Below, one piece after another: positions 24,323 through 32,698 of a DNA stretch of 64,000 nt. The position numbers and the translations under genes were made by a program. Below the pieces are notes generated by a model. The model was not told where the DNA came from. It made no database searches and saw only the letters and a list, made by a program, of their open reading frames with translations. The stretch is taken from assembly GCF_023074075.1 (NCBI RefSeq), contig NZ_JADPKT010000071.1:62001-126000 (forward strand), in the 5' to 3' direction. The DNA comes from Bradyrhizobium sp. 138 (GTDB lineage: Bacteria; Pseudomonadota; Alphaproteobacteria; Rhizobiales; Xanthobacteraceae). The stretch's first letter is position 1, and each line of letters begins with the position of its first letter.

Positions 24323-27012
24323 ACGAGACGGCCGACCAGGGACCTTTACGGACGCCTCCCGGCCGGCTGTTCCGCAAATATCTCTATTCGATCGTCGCCC
24401 TCGCCTTCGCCGCACTCGCCATCAACACCGGCTTCGACGTCTGGTTCTCCTATCGCGAGCAGAAGCAGCTTCTGGCGGCAACCCAGCGCGAGCAGGCAGC
24501 GTCCGCGGCGATTCAGATCGGCCATTTCATCGGCCAGATCGAGAACCAGATCAGATGGCTCTCGCGCCTGCCGCCGGAGCTGTCGACCAACGAAGACGAG
24601 CGCCTGAACGCGATCCGTCTCCTGCGCCTCTCGCCGGCGATCGCTGAAATCGCCGAGCTGGACTCGCGAGGGCTCGAGCAGGTGCGCGTGTCCCGCCGTG
24701 TCGCCGACAGGATCGGCAGCAAGGCCGACCTCTCCGCCTCGCCCGCCTTTCGCGGTGCCAATGAAAGCCGGGCCTATTACGGGCCGGTCTACTTCTTGGC
24801 CGACACCGAGCCGTTCATGACGCTCGCCACGCGCGGCACCGGCCGCAATCCGAATGTGATCGTCGCCGAGGTCAACCTGCGTTTCATCTGGGACCTCGTC
24901 GCAGGGATCAGGGTCGGCAACACCGGCAAGGCCTATGTCGTCAATCGCATGGGGGTCCTGATCGCGCATCCCGATTTGTGGCGGGCATTGCAGCGCAGCG
25001 ATCTCTCCGGCCATGCGGACGTCCGCGCCGCGCTCGATGGCGTCGGACCGCCTTCAGGCGGATTGGTCAAGGAGGATCTGACCGGTCAGCGCGTGCTCTC
25101 GACCTATGCAACCGTGCCCTCGCTCGGCTGGCTGGTGTTTGTCGAGCTGCCGCTTAGCGAGGCCTATGCGCCGATTTACGCATCGATCGGCCGTTCGAGC
25201 TTCCTCCTCGTCGTCCTCTTGGCCGGTGCGGTGCTGGTGTCGCTCTTTCTCAGCCGGCGCATGACGGGACCAATCCAGCTCCTGACGCAAGGCGCGCGGC
25301 GGATCGGGAGCGGAGATCTCGGCCTGCGGCTCGCGATCAAGTCCGGCGATGAGCTCGAAGCGCTCGGCGACCAGTTCAACCGCATGGCCGCGCACCTGCG
25401 CGACTCCTACGCCACGCTCGAACGTAAGGTGATCGAGCGCACCTCCGAGCTCGAAAAGGCGCGCGATCACGCCCTGGCCGAGCACGATGCCGCCGAGCGC
25501 GCGCGCAGCGCGGCGGTGGCGGCCAACGAAACCAAATCGCGCTTCCTCGCCGTGGTCAGCCACGAGCTGCGTACGCCGCTGAACGGCGTGATGGGCGTGC
25601 TGCAATTGCTCGACGACGGCCGCCTCGGCGAAGCACAGCGGCGCCACCTCGCGACCGCCGCGGCGTCGGGCGAAACGCTGATCGCTCTGGTCGACGCCGT
25701 GCTGGAATATGCCCGCCTGGAGGCCAGCACCGAAACCCTGGAGCCGCGCAATTTCCGCCTCGACCAGCTCATCGACGCGGCCGCCGAACTGATGCGCCCC
25801 CAGGCCTTCGGCAAGGGACTGAGCTTCGACCTCGCCTGCGACGCGTCGGTCAACACCGCCGTGCACGGCGATCCTGTCAGGCTCAATCGCATCCTGCTCA
25901 ATCTGATCGGCAACGCCATCAAGTTCACGCCATCGGGCGGGATCGCCGTGAACGCGGCCGGCGAGCAGCACGAGGATCATGTCCTGCTGCGCATCACCGT
26001 TCGCGACACCGGCATCGGCATCGCCCCCGACATGCACGAGCGGATCTTCGAGGATTTCGTGCAGGCGGACGACAGCATCGCGCGTCGGTTCGGCGGCACC
26101 GGCCTTGGCCTTGCGATCGCGCGGCGCCTCGCCCGCCTGATGCACGGCGATCTGACGGTTGCGAGCACGCCGGGCGCGGGCAGCACGTTCACGCTTCAAG
26201 TGCCGCTTGGTCTCGCCGCGAGCGGCATCGCGCAAGGCGCGCGTCCGCTACCGTCGCGGCAACTCCGCGTGCTCCTGGTCGATGACGATCCCGTCAATTG
26301 CGAAGTCGGCGAGGCGATCCTGAAGAGGCTCGGCCATCTCCCCGCCATTGCAAGAAACGGCGCGTCGGCCGTCGCCCTCGCCCGCGATCAGGCGTTCGAA
26401 ATCATCCTGATGGATCTGCACATGCCCGACATGGACGGCGTCGAGGCAGCCTCGCGGATCGGCAAGCTCGGTCTGCCGAAGATGCCGCGCATCATCGCCG
26501 TGACCGCCGACGTGTCCGCCAATGCCCGCGAGCGGCTCGCCGGCGCCGGCATCGCCAAGGTCGTCAGCAAGCCGATCCTGATCAATGCGCTGCGCGAGGC
26601 GATCGAGGACGATCCGGAGGTCGAGCCGGCGGCAGTGCAACCGTCCACGGGCGCATTGATTGACCGGCATTTCCTCGACGACCAGCGGGAGCTGCTCGGT
26701 GCCGCGCAAATCGCAGAGCTCCATCACTTGCTGGACGAGACGAGCGCAAAGTTGATCGAGGACATAGACAGAGCAGCGGCGGCCGGCGATTCCAACCGGC
26801 TGGCGCGATCCGCGCATCAACTCGGCAGTGCTGCCAGCGCACTCGGGCTGGTCCGCCTGTTCGATCGCAGCCGTGAGATCGAGCTGGCGGCGCCCTCAAT
26901 GTCCCTGACCGAGCGTGAGGACGCCGCCCGCGAACTCGCCGCACTTCGAGACGCCTCGCTGAGCGCGCTGGACGACCTGCTTCAGCCTGCCGAACAGCGT
27001 TCGAGGAGCTGA
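24319..27012 (+). CDS. Hybrid sensor histidine kinase with receiver and Hpt domains
   Basis: Membrane sensor of 897 residues, started by GTG overlapping the upstream stop. TM1 is at about 14-36, followed by a periplasmic Cache-like domain (about 37-290), TM2 (about 294-312), HAMP (about 313-365) and a coiled coil to about 405. HisKA carries phospho-acceptor His415 in FLAVVSHELRTPLNG. HATPase_c has an N-box near 523 (NRILLNLIGNAIKFT), a G1 box DTGIGIAP near 564 and a G2 box GGTGLGLAIARRL near 592. The receiver (about 648-765) has phospho-acceptor Asp699 in LMDLHMPDMDG. The C-terminal Hpt has phospho-acceptor His833 in SAHQLGSAAS. All catalytic residues are present, so a His-Asp-His relay is expected to feed an output regulator that is not encoded nearby. 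The partner is the overlapping substrate-binding protein. Confidence 0.93.
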   Translation: MNETADQGPLRTPPGRLFRKYLYSIVALAFAALAINTGFDVWFSYREQKQLLAATQREQAASAAIQIGHFIGQIENQIRWLSRLPPELSTNEDERLNAIRLLRLSPAIAEIAELDSRGLEQVRVSRRVADRIGSKADLSASPAFRGANESRAYYGPVYFLADTEPFMTLATRGTGRNPNVIVAEVNLRFIWDLVAGIRVGNTGKAYVVNRMGVLIAHPDLWRALQRSDLSGHADVRAALDGVGPPSGGLVKEDLTGQRVLSTYATVPSLGWLVFVELPLSEAYAPIYASIGRSSFLLVVLLAGAVLVSLFLSRRMTGPIQLLTQGARRIGSGDLGLRLAIKSGDELEALGDQFNRMAAHLRDSYATLERKVIERTSELEKARDHALAEHDAAERARSAAVAANETKSRFLAVVSHELRTPLNGVMGVLQLLDDGRLGEAQRRHLATAAASGETLIALVDAVLEYARLEASTETLEPRNFRLDQLIDAAAELMRPQAFGKGLSFDLACDASVNTAVHGDPVRLNRILLNLIGNAIKFTPSGGIAVNAAGEQHEDHVLLRITVRDTGIGIAPDMHERIFEDFVQADDSIARRFGGTGLGLAIARRLARLMHGDLTVASTPGAGSTFTLQVPLGLAASGIAQGARPLPSRQLRVLLVDDDPVNCEVGEAILKRLGHLPAIARNGASAVALARDQAFEIILMDLHMPDMDGVEAASRIGKLGLPKMPRIIAVTADVSANARERLAGAGIAKVVSKPILINALREAIEDDPEVEPAAVQPSTGALIDRHFLDDQRELLGAAQIAELHHLLDETSAKLIEDIDRAAAAGDSNRLARSAHQLGSAASALGLVRLFDRSREIELAAPSMSLTEREDAARELAALRDASLSALDDLLQPAEQRSRS

Positions 27013-27238
27013 CCCTACGTCAGTATGGTCACGTCATACCCGCGCACAATGGCGGCGACCAAATGCTCCGTGCTAGCTATGAAAGCACAGTGAGAAGCAA
27101 TGGAACCGGCCCCGCGAGCCGGCAGTTGCAGGGCAAGTCCGGCGGCGTAACGCCCGCCGGCCTGTCTCTGGATCGAACGGCACAATGCCGCTCCAGTACT
27201 TGGTGTCTACTGTCACACTTGGCTGCAGAGAGTACGCC

Positions 27239-27409
27239 ATGAGAAACATCGCCGATCTCGTCATGCGGTTTTGGCAAGGGAGCCAGCCTGCATCCGATAC
27301 TCAGGTTGCGACTATGACCGAGAACCCGGATCAATCCAGCATGGCTGATTTTGTCCGCATCCTGCAGGCCTACGATCGAGACCAGTGGAGCGACCGCGTC
27401 CGTCCGTGA
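27239..27409 (+). CDS. Small hypothetical protein, 56 residues
   Basis: Short acidic/polar protein starting MRNIADLVMRFWQGSQ and ending in a D-x-V-R-I-L-Q-A-Y-D-R-D-Q-W segment. The ATG at 27239 follows GCAGAGAG with usable spacing; an upstream in-frame ATG at 27185 would give 74 residues. It has no signal peptide or membrane segment, and I do not recognise the family. It lies 226 nt after the kinase gene and converges on the LysR gene; nothing else is seen in that spacer. It could be a genuine small protein or a chance ORF; amphipathic N-terminal and W/Y-rich C-terminal parts lean mildly towards real. Confidence 0.4.
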   Translation: MRNIADLVMRFWQGSQPASDTQVATMTENPDQSSMADFVRILQAYDRDQWSDRVRP

Positions 27410-27441
27410 TACGGACGTCACCGCAAATCAATGCTCAGGCC

Positions 27442-28347
27442 TCAAGCCGCGGCCGCGCCCTCCTCGCGACCAAAGCGCTCGACGAGAAAATCGATGAACA
27501 GCCGCACCTTCAGCGACAGATGCCGCGTCGGTGGATACACCGCATAGAGTGCGAGCGGCGGCGCGGAATAGTCGTCCAGCACCGTGCGTAGCTCGCCTTT
27601 CCGCAAGGCATCGGCGGCGATGAACTCCGGTAGCAGCGCAAGTCCCCTGCCCTTGATCGCGACGTCGCGCAGCACCTCGGCATTGTTGACGCAGAGCGAC
27701 CAGGCCGGCTGGATCCAGTGATCGCCGTCAGTGCCGGTCAGCTTCCACTGATTGCCGGTCAGCAGGAAGCCGTACGTCAGCGAAGCATGCTCGCGCAAAT
27801 CCTGCGGATGTTTTGGCGTGCCGTGACGTGCGAGATAATCCGGCGAAGCGCAGATCATGCGCGCTACCGGCATGATTTTCCGCGCGATCAAGCTCGACGA
27901 TTCGAGCTCCGCGATCCGCAAGGTCACATCAAAGCCGTCCTGCACGGGATCGAGCAGGTCGTCGCTGAGTACGATCTGGAGCTGAAGCTCGCCATAGCGC
28001 GCCATGAAATCGGCGAGCACGGGCCCGAGCCGCATGGTGCCGAATGACATCGGCGCGTTGACGCGGAGCAGCCCGCGCGGCGCCGACTGGGCCTGCGTCA
28101 CCGCCTGGTCGGCCGCCTCGACCTCCGAGAGGATGACGAGCGCGCGCTCGAAATAGCGCTGGCCATTCTCGGTCGGGCTGGCATGCCGCGTGGTCCGGTT
28201 CAAAAGCTGGACGCCGAGGCTCTCCTCGAGGTCGGCGATGTATTTGCTGATCGCCGAGCGCGACAGCCGCAACTGCCGCCCCGCCTCGGCAAAGCTGCCG
28301 CTTTCGACCACTTTCACGAAGGCCCGCAGGCTGCCGAGCTTATCCAA
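27442..28347 (-). CDS. LysR-family regulator, divergent from the dioxygenase-hydrolase pair
   Basis: Transcription factor of 301 residues. The N-terminal winged helix-turn-helix covers about 1-60 (LRAFVKVVESGSFAEAGRQL then SRSAISKYIADLEESLGVQL), followed by a linker helix and a LysR substrate-binding domain of the type PF03466 (about 90-295; VNAPMSFGTMRLGPVLADF, YPPTRHLSLKVRLFIDFLVE). This is the CrgA/DsdC-like subgroup often annotated next to quinone or oxidative-stress genes. It is divergent from the dioxygenase gene with 125 bp between starts. That gap holds two copies of a 12-bp sequence 41 bp apart, likely its operators. It probably activates the divergent genes and represses itself; the ligand may be a quinone or electrophile (inference). 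Confidence 0.93.
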   Translation of the reverse strand: MDKLGSLRAFVKVVESGSFAEAGRQLRLSRSAISKYIADLEESLGVQLLNRTTRHASPTENGQRYFERALVILSEVEAADQAVTQAQSAPRGLLRVNAPMSFGTMRLGPVLADFMARYGELQLQIVLSDDLLDPVQDGFDVTLRIAELESSSLIARKIMPVARMICASPDYLARHGTPKHPQDLREHASLTYGFLLTGNQWKLTGTDGDHWIQPAWSLCVNNAEVLRDVAIKGRGLALLPEFIAADALRKGELRTVLDDYSAPPLALYAVYPPTRHLSLKVRLFIDFLVERFGREEGAAAA

Positions 28348-28358
28348 GGGCTTCCGCC

Positions 28359-28414
28359 GATTGTTTCCAAATCGTAGACATAGCCGTCATATTTGCATGG
28401 ATTGTCTCCAATCC
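28359..28414. promoter_or_regulatory. Paired putative LysR operators
   Basis: GATTGTTTCCAA (28359-28370) and GATTGTCTCCAA (28400-28411) differ at one base and are 41 bp apart, close to four helical turns. The second lies in a perfect 6-4-6 palindrome, GGATTGTCTCCAATCC (28399-28414). The first begins 12 nt from the LysR start codon. Two phased sites, one near the regulator gene and one toward the target promoter, are the usual LysR arrangement. The regulator-site pairing is inferred from position. Confidence 0.6.
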
Positions 28415-28472
28415 AAAGCGGAACGATATTTCCGGCCAGAGCAAGACGCTCCCCGAACTTTGGAGGACGACC

Positions 28473-29411
28473 ATGTCTGGACTGCACCATGTCACCGCGA
28501 TCGCCGGCGACCCCATCCGCAATTTCGGCTTCTACACGCGGGATCTCGGCCTGCGCTTCGTCAAGAAGACGGTCAATTTCGACGATCCCGGCACCTATCA
28601 CTTCTACTACGGCGATGAGACCGGCCGGCCCGGCACCATCCTGACCTTCTTCCCCTGGGCTGGCGTCGCCCCCGGCCGCCGCGGCGTCGGCGAGACCCAC
28701 CAGACCGCCTTCCGCGTGCCGCAGCGTTCGCTCGGCTACTGGACCCAGCGTTTTACCGAGAAGGGCATTGCCTACGAGGCGCTAGAGAAGCGCTTTGGCG
28801 AATCCGTGCTGCCGTTCACCGATCCCGATGGCATGGCGCTCGCGCTGGTCGGGGTATCAGGTGCCGAGAGCGAAGCCGGATGGAGCAACGGCGACGTACC
28901 GGCCGAGCACGCCATCCGCGGCTTCCACGGCGTGACCTTGCTGCTCGACAGCGCGGCGAAGACGGCTGCCGTCCTCACCGACGTGTTCGGCTTCAAGGAG
29001 ACTGGACGCGAGGGCTCGGTGATCCGCTTCAAGGCGCCGGGTGACGTCGAAGGCAGCGTCGTCGACATCTACGAGGCCAAGGGATTTCTGCGGGGACATC
29101 AGGGCGGCGGCTCGGTGCATCACATCGCGTTCCGCGCGGCTGATGATGCCGAGCAGGGCAAGATGGCGCAAAAGCTCGTCTCCAATCACGGCCTGCATCC
29201 GACCGAGCAGAGGGACCGCAACTACTTCCGCTCGATCTATTTCCGCGAGCCCGGCGGCGTGCTGTTCGAGATCGCGACCGACATCCCCGGCTTCGCCGTC
29301 GACGAACCCGTCGCGACGCTGGGCCGTGATCTCAAGCTGCCTGTTTTCCTCGAGCAGCACCGCAAGCAGATCGAGGACGTGCTGCCCAATTTGGAAGAGA
29401 CCGCGTCATGA
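28473..29411 (+). CDS. Ring-cleaving dioxygenase of the glyoxalase (VOC) superfamily, MhqO-like
   Basis: Protein of 312 residues with two vicinal-oxygen-chelate modules (about 1-130 and 145-285). The N-terminal LHHVTAIAGDP carries the first metal-ligand histidine, SVHHIAFRA near residue 210 the next, and GGVLFEIATD near 263 the glutamate, consistent with an Fe(II) or Mn(II) site. The nearest described relatives act on hydroquinones (MhqO/LinE type). GGAGG at 28462-28466 sits 6 nt before the ATG. It overlaps the following hydrolase gene by 4 nt (ATGA), and a LysR gene is divergent. The set looks like a quinone or aromatic detoxification unit comparable to Bacillus mhqOD, but with a LysR instead of MarR regulator. 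Substrate is not proven. Confidence 0.85.
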   Translation: MSGLHHVTAIAGDPIRNFGFYTRDLGLRFVKKTVNFDDPGTYHFYYGDETGRPGTILTFFPWAGVAPGRRGVGETHQTAFRVPQRSLGYWTQRFTEKGIAYEALEKRFGESVLPFTDPDGMALALVGVSGAESEAGWSNGDVPAEHAIRGFHGVTLLLDSAAKTAAVLTDVFGFKETGREGSVIRFKAPGDVEGSVVDIYEAKGFLRGHQGGGSVHHIAFRAADDAEQGKMAQKLVSNHGLHPTEQRDRNYFRSIYFREPGGVLFEIATDIPGFAVDEPVATLGRDLKLPVFLEQHRKQIEDVLPNLEETAS

Positions 29412-30034
29412 CCAAGACTGCATTCATCCATCGCTTCGAGCCCGCGACCCGCTCGGGCTCCCCTCCGCTGCTGCTGCTTCACGGCACCGGCGGCGACGAG
29501 AACGACCTGCTCGAGCTCGGCAAGATGATCTCATCAGGCGCCGCCCTGCTCTCGCCGCGCGGCCGCGTGCTCGAGCACGGCATGCCGCGCTTCTTCCGCC
29601 GTCTGGCCGAAGGCGTATTCGATGAGGAGGATTTGCGCCGTCGCGCGCGCGAGCTCGGCGACTTCGTCGCGGATGCGCGAGAGCAATACGGCATCGCCGC
29701 ACCTGTCGCGGTCGGCTTCTCCAACGGCGCCAACATCGCAGCCGCGTTGTTGTTGCTGCAGCCGGACGTGCTTGCCGGCGCGATCCTGCTGCGCGCCATG
29801 GTGCCGCTGTCGGATCCGCCAGCAGCCGATCTTGCGGGCAAGCCCGTGCTGCTGTTGTCCGGGCAAGGCGATCCAATCGTGCCGGCCGGCAATTCGGCAC
29901 GGCTCGCGGCGCTGCTGTCGCAGGCTGGCGCGGACGTGAGCCACAGGATCCTTCCGGCAGGCCACCAATTGTCGCAAGCCGATGTCACGCTGGCCCGCGA
30001 CTGGATCGGCCGTGTCGAGGCAGAAGCGGCATGA
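29408..30034 (+). CDS. Alpha/beta hydrolase (phospholipase/carboxylesterase family, MhqD-like)
   Basis: Serine hydrolase of 208 residues. LLLLHGTGGDENDL near residue 22 forms the oxyanion region. The nucleophile elbow GFSNGANIA is near residue 101, the acid is in SGQGDPIVP near 157 and the histidine in PAGHQLSQAD near 186, so the triad is complete. It is the second gene of the operon and overlaps the dioxygenase gene by 4 nt, with its start fixed by that overlap. In Bacillus the same pairing (mhqO next to mhqD) responds to quinones, which supports co-function here. It has no signal peptide, so is probably cytoplasmic. A double hairpin repeat follows 20 nt after the stop. Confidence 0.88.
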   Translation: MTKTAFIHRFEPATRSGSPPLLLLHGTGGDENDLLELGKMISSGAALLSPRGRVLEHGMPRFFRRLAEGVFDEEDLRRRARELGDFVADAREQYGIAAPVAVGFSNGANIAAALLLLQPDVLAGAILLRAMVPLSDPPAADLAGKPVLLLSGQGDPIVPAGNSARLAALLSQAGADVSHRILPAGHQLSQADVTLARDWIGRVEAEAA

Positions 30035-30054
30035 TCCAACGAACAACGGCCATG

Positions 30055-30196
30055 CGTAGGGTGGGTTAGCCTTGCCGGCTGCGCAAAGCGCAGTCGGCGA
30101 GGCGTAACCCACCACCTTCGGCCACCGCTCAGACAAAGATGGTGGGTTACGTCTCGCGGATGCGCTTCGCGCAGCCGCGAGCCTAACCCACCCTAC
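30055..30196. repeat. Double hairpin repeat between convergent genes
   Basis: Two palindromes in tandem: 30060-30114 (arms GGTGGGTTA / TAACCCACC, inner GCGCAAAGCGC) and 30141-30192 (arms GGTGGGTTA / TAACCCACC, inner GCGCTTCGCGC). The outer flanks GTAGGG / CCCTAC also pair. It is placed exactly between the convergent hydrolase and corA genes, where it may terminate both. A related element occurs at 32542-32633. Confidence 0.8.
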
Positions 30197-30202
30197 CCGT
30201 TC

Positions 30203-31177
30203 TCAATCGAACCAGCCGCGCCGCTTGAACCAGATCAGCGGCAGCACGCCGCTGGCGATGATCGCGAGCCAGGCCAGCGGATAGCCGAAGCTCCAGTCGA
30301 GTTCGGGTATGTGCTTGAAGTTCATGCCCCAGATGCCGACCAGGATGGTCGGCGGCACGCCGACGACGGACACGACGGTCAAAATCTTGAACAGCTCGTT
30401 CTGCTGGATGTTGATGAAGCCGAGCACGGCATCGAGCAGCAGCTGGATCTTGTCGGACAGCCGCGTCTCGTAATCGCTGAGTGAAATCACATCCTTCGAC
30501 ACGGCTTCGAGACGCTTCTTCGACGCTGCCGTGATCCATTCACTGCCGACATCGCCCGCGAACGACGCGACGCGGCCAACGCCGAGCAAGACATCGCGCG
30601 CCTTGGCGAGGCGATCGGCCAGCTCGCCGATGTTCTCCAACGCCTCGCGCATCCTGCGGCTGGAGCGTACCGGCCGCTTGGTGTGAACGAGGCCACCCTT
30701 GAAAACGCCTCGAGAGAGCCTGTCGACCTTGCCGCCGAGATGCTCCAGAACATCGCCGCCACGGTCGATCATGGCTTCGAGCAGGCTGGTGAACACGCAC
30801 ATGCCGTTCTCCAGGCTGTCGTCGGAGCCGATGCTCTTGCCGACGTCGTCGAAGATCGGCAGCTCGGCAAAGCGCACCGTCACCAGCACATGCGGGCCGA
30901 TGACGAACCCCACGGGCGTGATCTCGGCCCCATTGTCCTCAGTGTGCCGGACCGCCGGCGAGCTGAGATAGAGCGTGCCGTGATCGAGGATCAGGCGGCT
31001 CGACGCCTCGATCTCGCTGAGGGACTCTTCCGAGGGAACGCGGATGCCGAGCAACCGTTCGACAAACTGCTTTTCCTCATCGGTCGCGTTCAGGAGATCG
31101 ACCCAGATGATCTCCGAGGGTATTTCCGCGCCGATACTTTGCCAGTCGTCGGACGGCCACCTGTAAAGCCTGAGCAA
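30203..31177 (-). CDS. corA: CorA-family divalent cation (Mg2+/Co2+) transporter
   Basis: Homopentameric channel subunit of 324 residues. A cytoplasmic alpha/beta N-domain (about 1-160) is followed by long stalk helices and two C-terminal membrane segments (about 260-282 and 295-315). The signature GMN lies at the end of TM1 in VGIWGMNFKHIPEL near residues 281-284, and the short C-terminal tail is basic (KRRGWFD), both standard for the family. The start ATG at 31177 gives the usual MLRLYRW opening. It is monocistronic, convergent with the dioxygenase-hydrolase operon and followed by a hairpin repeat. Zinc or other metals are possible substrates within this family. Confidence 0.93.
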   Translation of the reverse strand: MLRLYRWPSDDWQSIGAEIPSEIIWVDLLNATDEEKQFVERLLGIRVPSEESLSEIEASSRLILDHGTLYLSSPAVRHTEDNGAEITPVGFVIGPHVLVTVRFAELPIFDDVGKSIGSDDSLENGMCVFTSLLEAMIDRGGDVLEHLGGKVDRLSRGVFKGGLVHTKRPVRSSRRMREALENIGELADRLAKARDVLLGVGRVASFAGDVGSEWITAASKKRLEAVSKDVISLSDYETRLSDKIQLLLDAVLGFINIQQNELFKILTVVSVVGVPPTILVGIWGMNFKHIPELDWSFGYPLAWLAIIASGVLPLIWFKRRGWFD

Positions 31178-31310
31178 GAACCGAACTCCGTGGCAGCACT
31201 GTCATGCCGGATGGTGCATCCGGCCGTCATCCGGCGACTAACGCATGAGGGTCCCAAACGTTCAATGTCCCTGCGGCGCGGTTGCCTTCATCGTGCTAGT
31301 CGATCACTTT

Positions 31311-32333
31311 TTACTCGATCAGTTCGTCGGCCGCTGCCAATAGTGTTGGCGGCGGGGTGATCCCGAGCTGTCTTGCTGTCTTCACGTTGATGGCCAGCGT
31401 ATATTTGACCGCTTGCTCAAATGGCAGCTCCCCGGGCTTGGCGCCCTGAATGATCTTTGCGACCTGAAAGCCTGCTCGCCGAAGCATGTCGTGCAGATCG
31501 TTTGAATATGACATCAACAATCCGCGTTGTGCCCAAAAGGGATAAACGCCGCAGCTTGGCTTTCCGGACTTTGCCAGAGACGCCACAACACGAGGAATAT
31601 TGGTGTTCATCCTCGGGTCGCCCGAAATGTAGAAAGCGGTGACGTCGCTTCGCAGGCCCGCCGACACCGCGCCGTCGAGGTCATCGAGCGTTCGGATTTC
31701 GTAGCTCAGAAACTCGAAGCCAAAATGCGCTGACGTCTTGCGCAACGCGTTGCGCTCGGGCAGAGCCAAATTCGCAGCGGCAACCGGGTTTACGCTGTCC
31801 GCGAAGTGAATCATTCCGAGCCGCGTCAAGTTTGGCACCAACTCCTTGAAGAATCCGATGCGCTTCGTGGTGAGGGCCTCTTCGCCGCCCACAGCGTTCA
31901 TGGTGTTGCCCGTAATCATTCCGCCCGGTCTCGCATAGCTTTCAGCAAAGCCCATTGCGATAGGGTCGGCAGCAAAACCGGTAATGACCAGCGGGGTATC
32001 AGGTGCTTCCTTGCGGGCAGTGTTCAGCCCACTCATCGACGCTGCAATCACAAAGACCCGAGGCTTCAACGCGGCCAGCTCTCTCGTAAGCTCGGGCACT
32101 CGCGACACCTCGCCATTGGCGAAACGTAATGCAAGCGCATAGTCAATACCTTCGACAAGCCCGACTTGCTTGAGCCCCGCGCGTAGATCGGCTGTCCTTT
32201 CAATCGCTATGTCTTCTGTGAAGGGTGTTAGGAACGCTATCAGCGGCGGGCCTGCGCCCCGTTGAGCCAGGGCGAGCGACGGCCACGCAAGCGAAGCTCC
32301 ACCAGCCAACTGCAAGAACTTCCGGCGCTTCAT
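31311..32333 (-). CDS. Solitary ABC substrate-binding protein (ABC_sub_bind family)
   Basis: Secreted binding protein of 340 residues. The start at 32333 is preferred over a more upstream in-frame ATG at 32369 because it opens a proper leader, MKRRKFLQLAGGASLAWPSL, with a KRRKF twin-arginine-like motif and cleavage near ALA-QR. Family features are ADLRAGLKQVGLVEGIDY, LKPRVFVIAASMSGLN, ITGFAADPIAMGFAESYARPGG and the C-terminal LPFEQAVKYTLAINVKTARQLGI. No permease or ATPase is adjacent. It belongs to the same family as the protein at 23291-24322 but is a distant paralogue. Solitary members of this family are very abundant in Bradyrhizobium-type genomes; the ligand is unknown. Confidence 0.88.
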   Translation of the reverse strand: MKRRKFLQLAGGASLAWPSLALAQRGAGPPLIAFLTPFTEDIAIERTADLRAGLKQVGLVEGIDYALALRFANGEVSRVPELTRELAALKPRVFVIAASMSGLNTARKEAPDTPLVITGFAADPIAMGFAESYARPGGMITGNTMNAVGGEEALTTKRIGFFKELVPNLTRLGMIHFADSVNPVAAANLALPERNALRKTSAHFGFEFLSYEIRTLDDLDGAVSAGLRSDVTAFYISGDPRMNTNIPRVVASLAKSGKPSCGVYPFWAQRGLLMSYSNDLHDMLRRAGFQVAKIIQGAKPGELPFEQAVKYTLAINVKTARQLGITPPPTLLAAADELIE

Positions 32334-32698
32334 TCCGACAATCCCCCCGACCCCGGTTCGCCCTGGCAATCAAATCATAGGGACCGGCAATCTGCCAGCG
32401 CGATAGACCGTGAAAAACGTTGGCTACGGGTCCAAAGGCGACGTTCCGCACGCGGGCGCGCAGGTCCGCGTTACTTTTCCGAAACGGCCTTCCGGATTTG
32501 CTCATGCAAGTCCTATGGCGCACTCCGAGGAGGTACGGTACGCGTAGGATGGGTTGAGCCCTTGCGATACCCATCATGCCTCGTCGTCGACGGACGAATT
32601 GATGGGTTTCGCTTTCGCTCTACCCATCCTACGAGTACCCATCCTGCGAGCTGACGCGAAGGGCACAAGCGCAAGTGAAGAGCTTCCTATTCGACGAC
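32334..32698. other. 365-bp spacer with no recognisable gene
   Basis: Short ORFs on both strands lack any family resemblance or ribosome-binding site, so I call none. The right half carries a palindromic repeat (listed separately). The left half must contain the promoter of the substrate-binding-protein gene that starts at 32333, but I cannot define it. Confidence 0.5.
32542..32633. repeat. Palindromic repeat, same family as 30055-30196
   Basis: CGTAGGATGGGT (32542-32553) pairs with ACCCATCCTACG (32622-32633). Inner segments TACCCATCA and TGATGGGTT also pair, so it folds as two nested hairpins. A trailing TACCCATCCTGCG at about 32635-32647 is a further partial arm. Confidence 0.75.

Noticed and set aside
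32200..32577. Minus-strand 125-codon ORF upstream of the second substrate-binding protein gene
   Set aside because: It overlaps the binding-protein leader, has no recognisable domain and passes through a repeat; the spacer is more probably non-coding.
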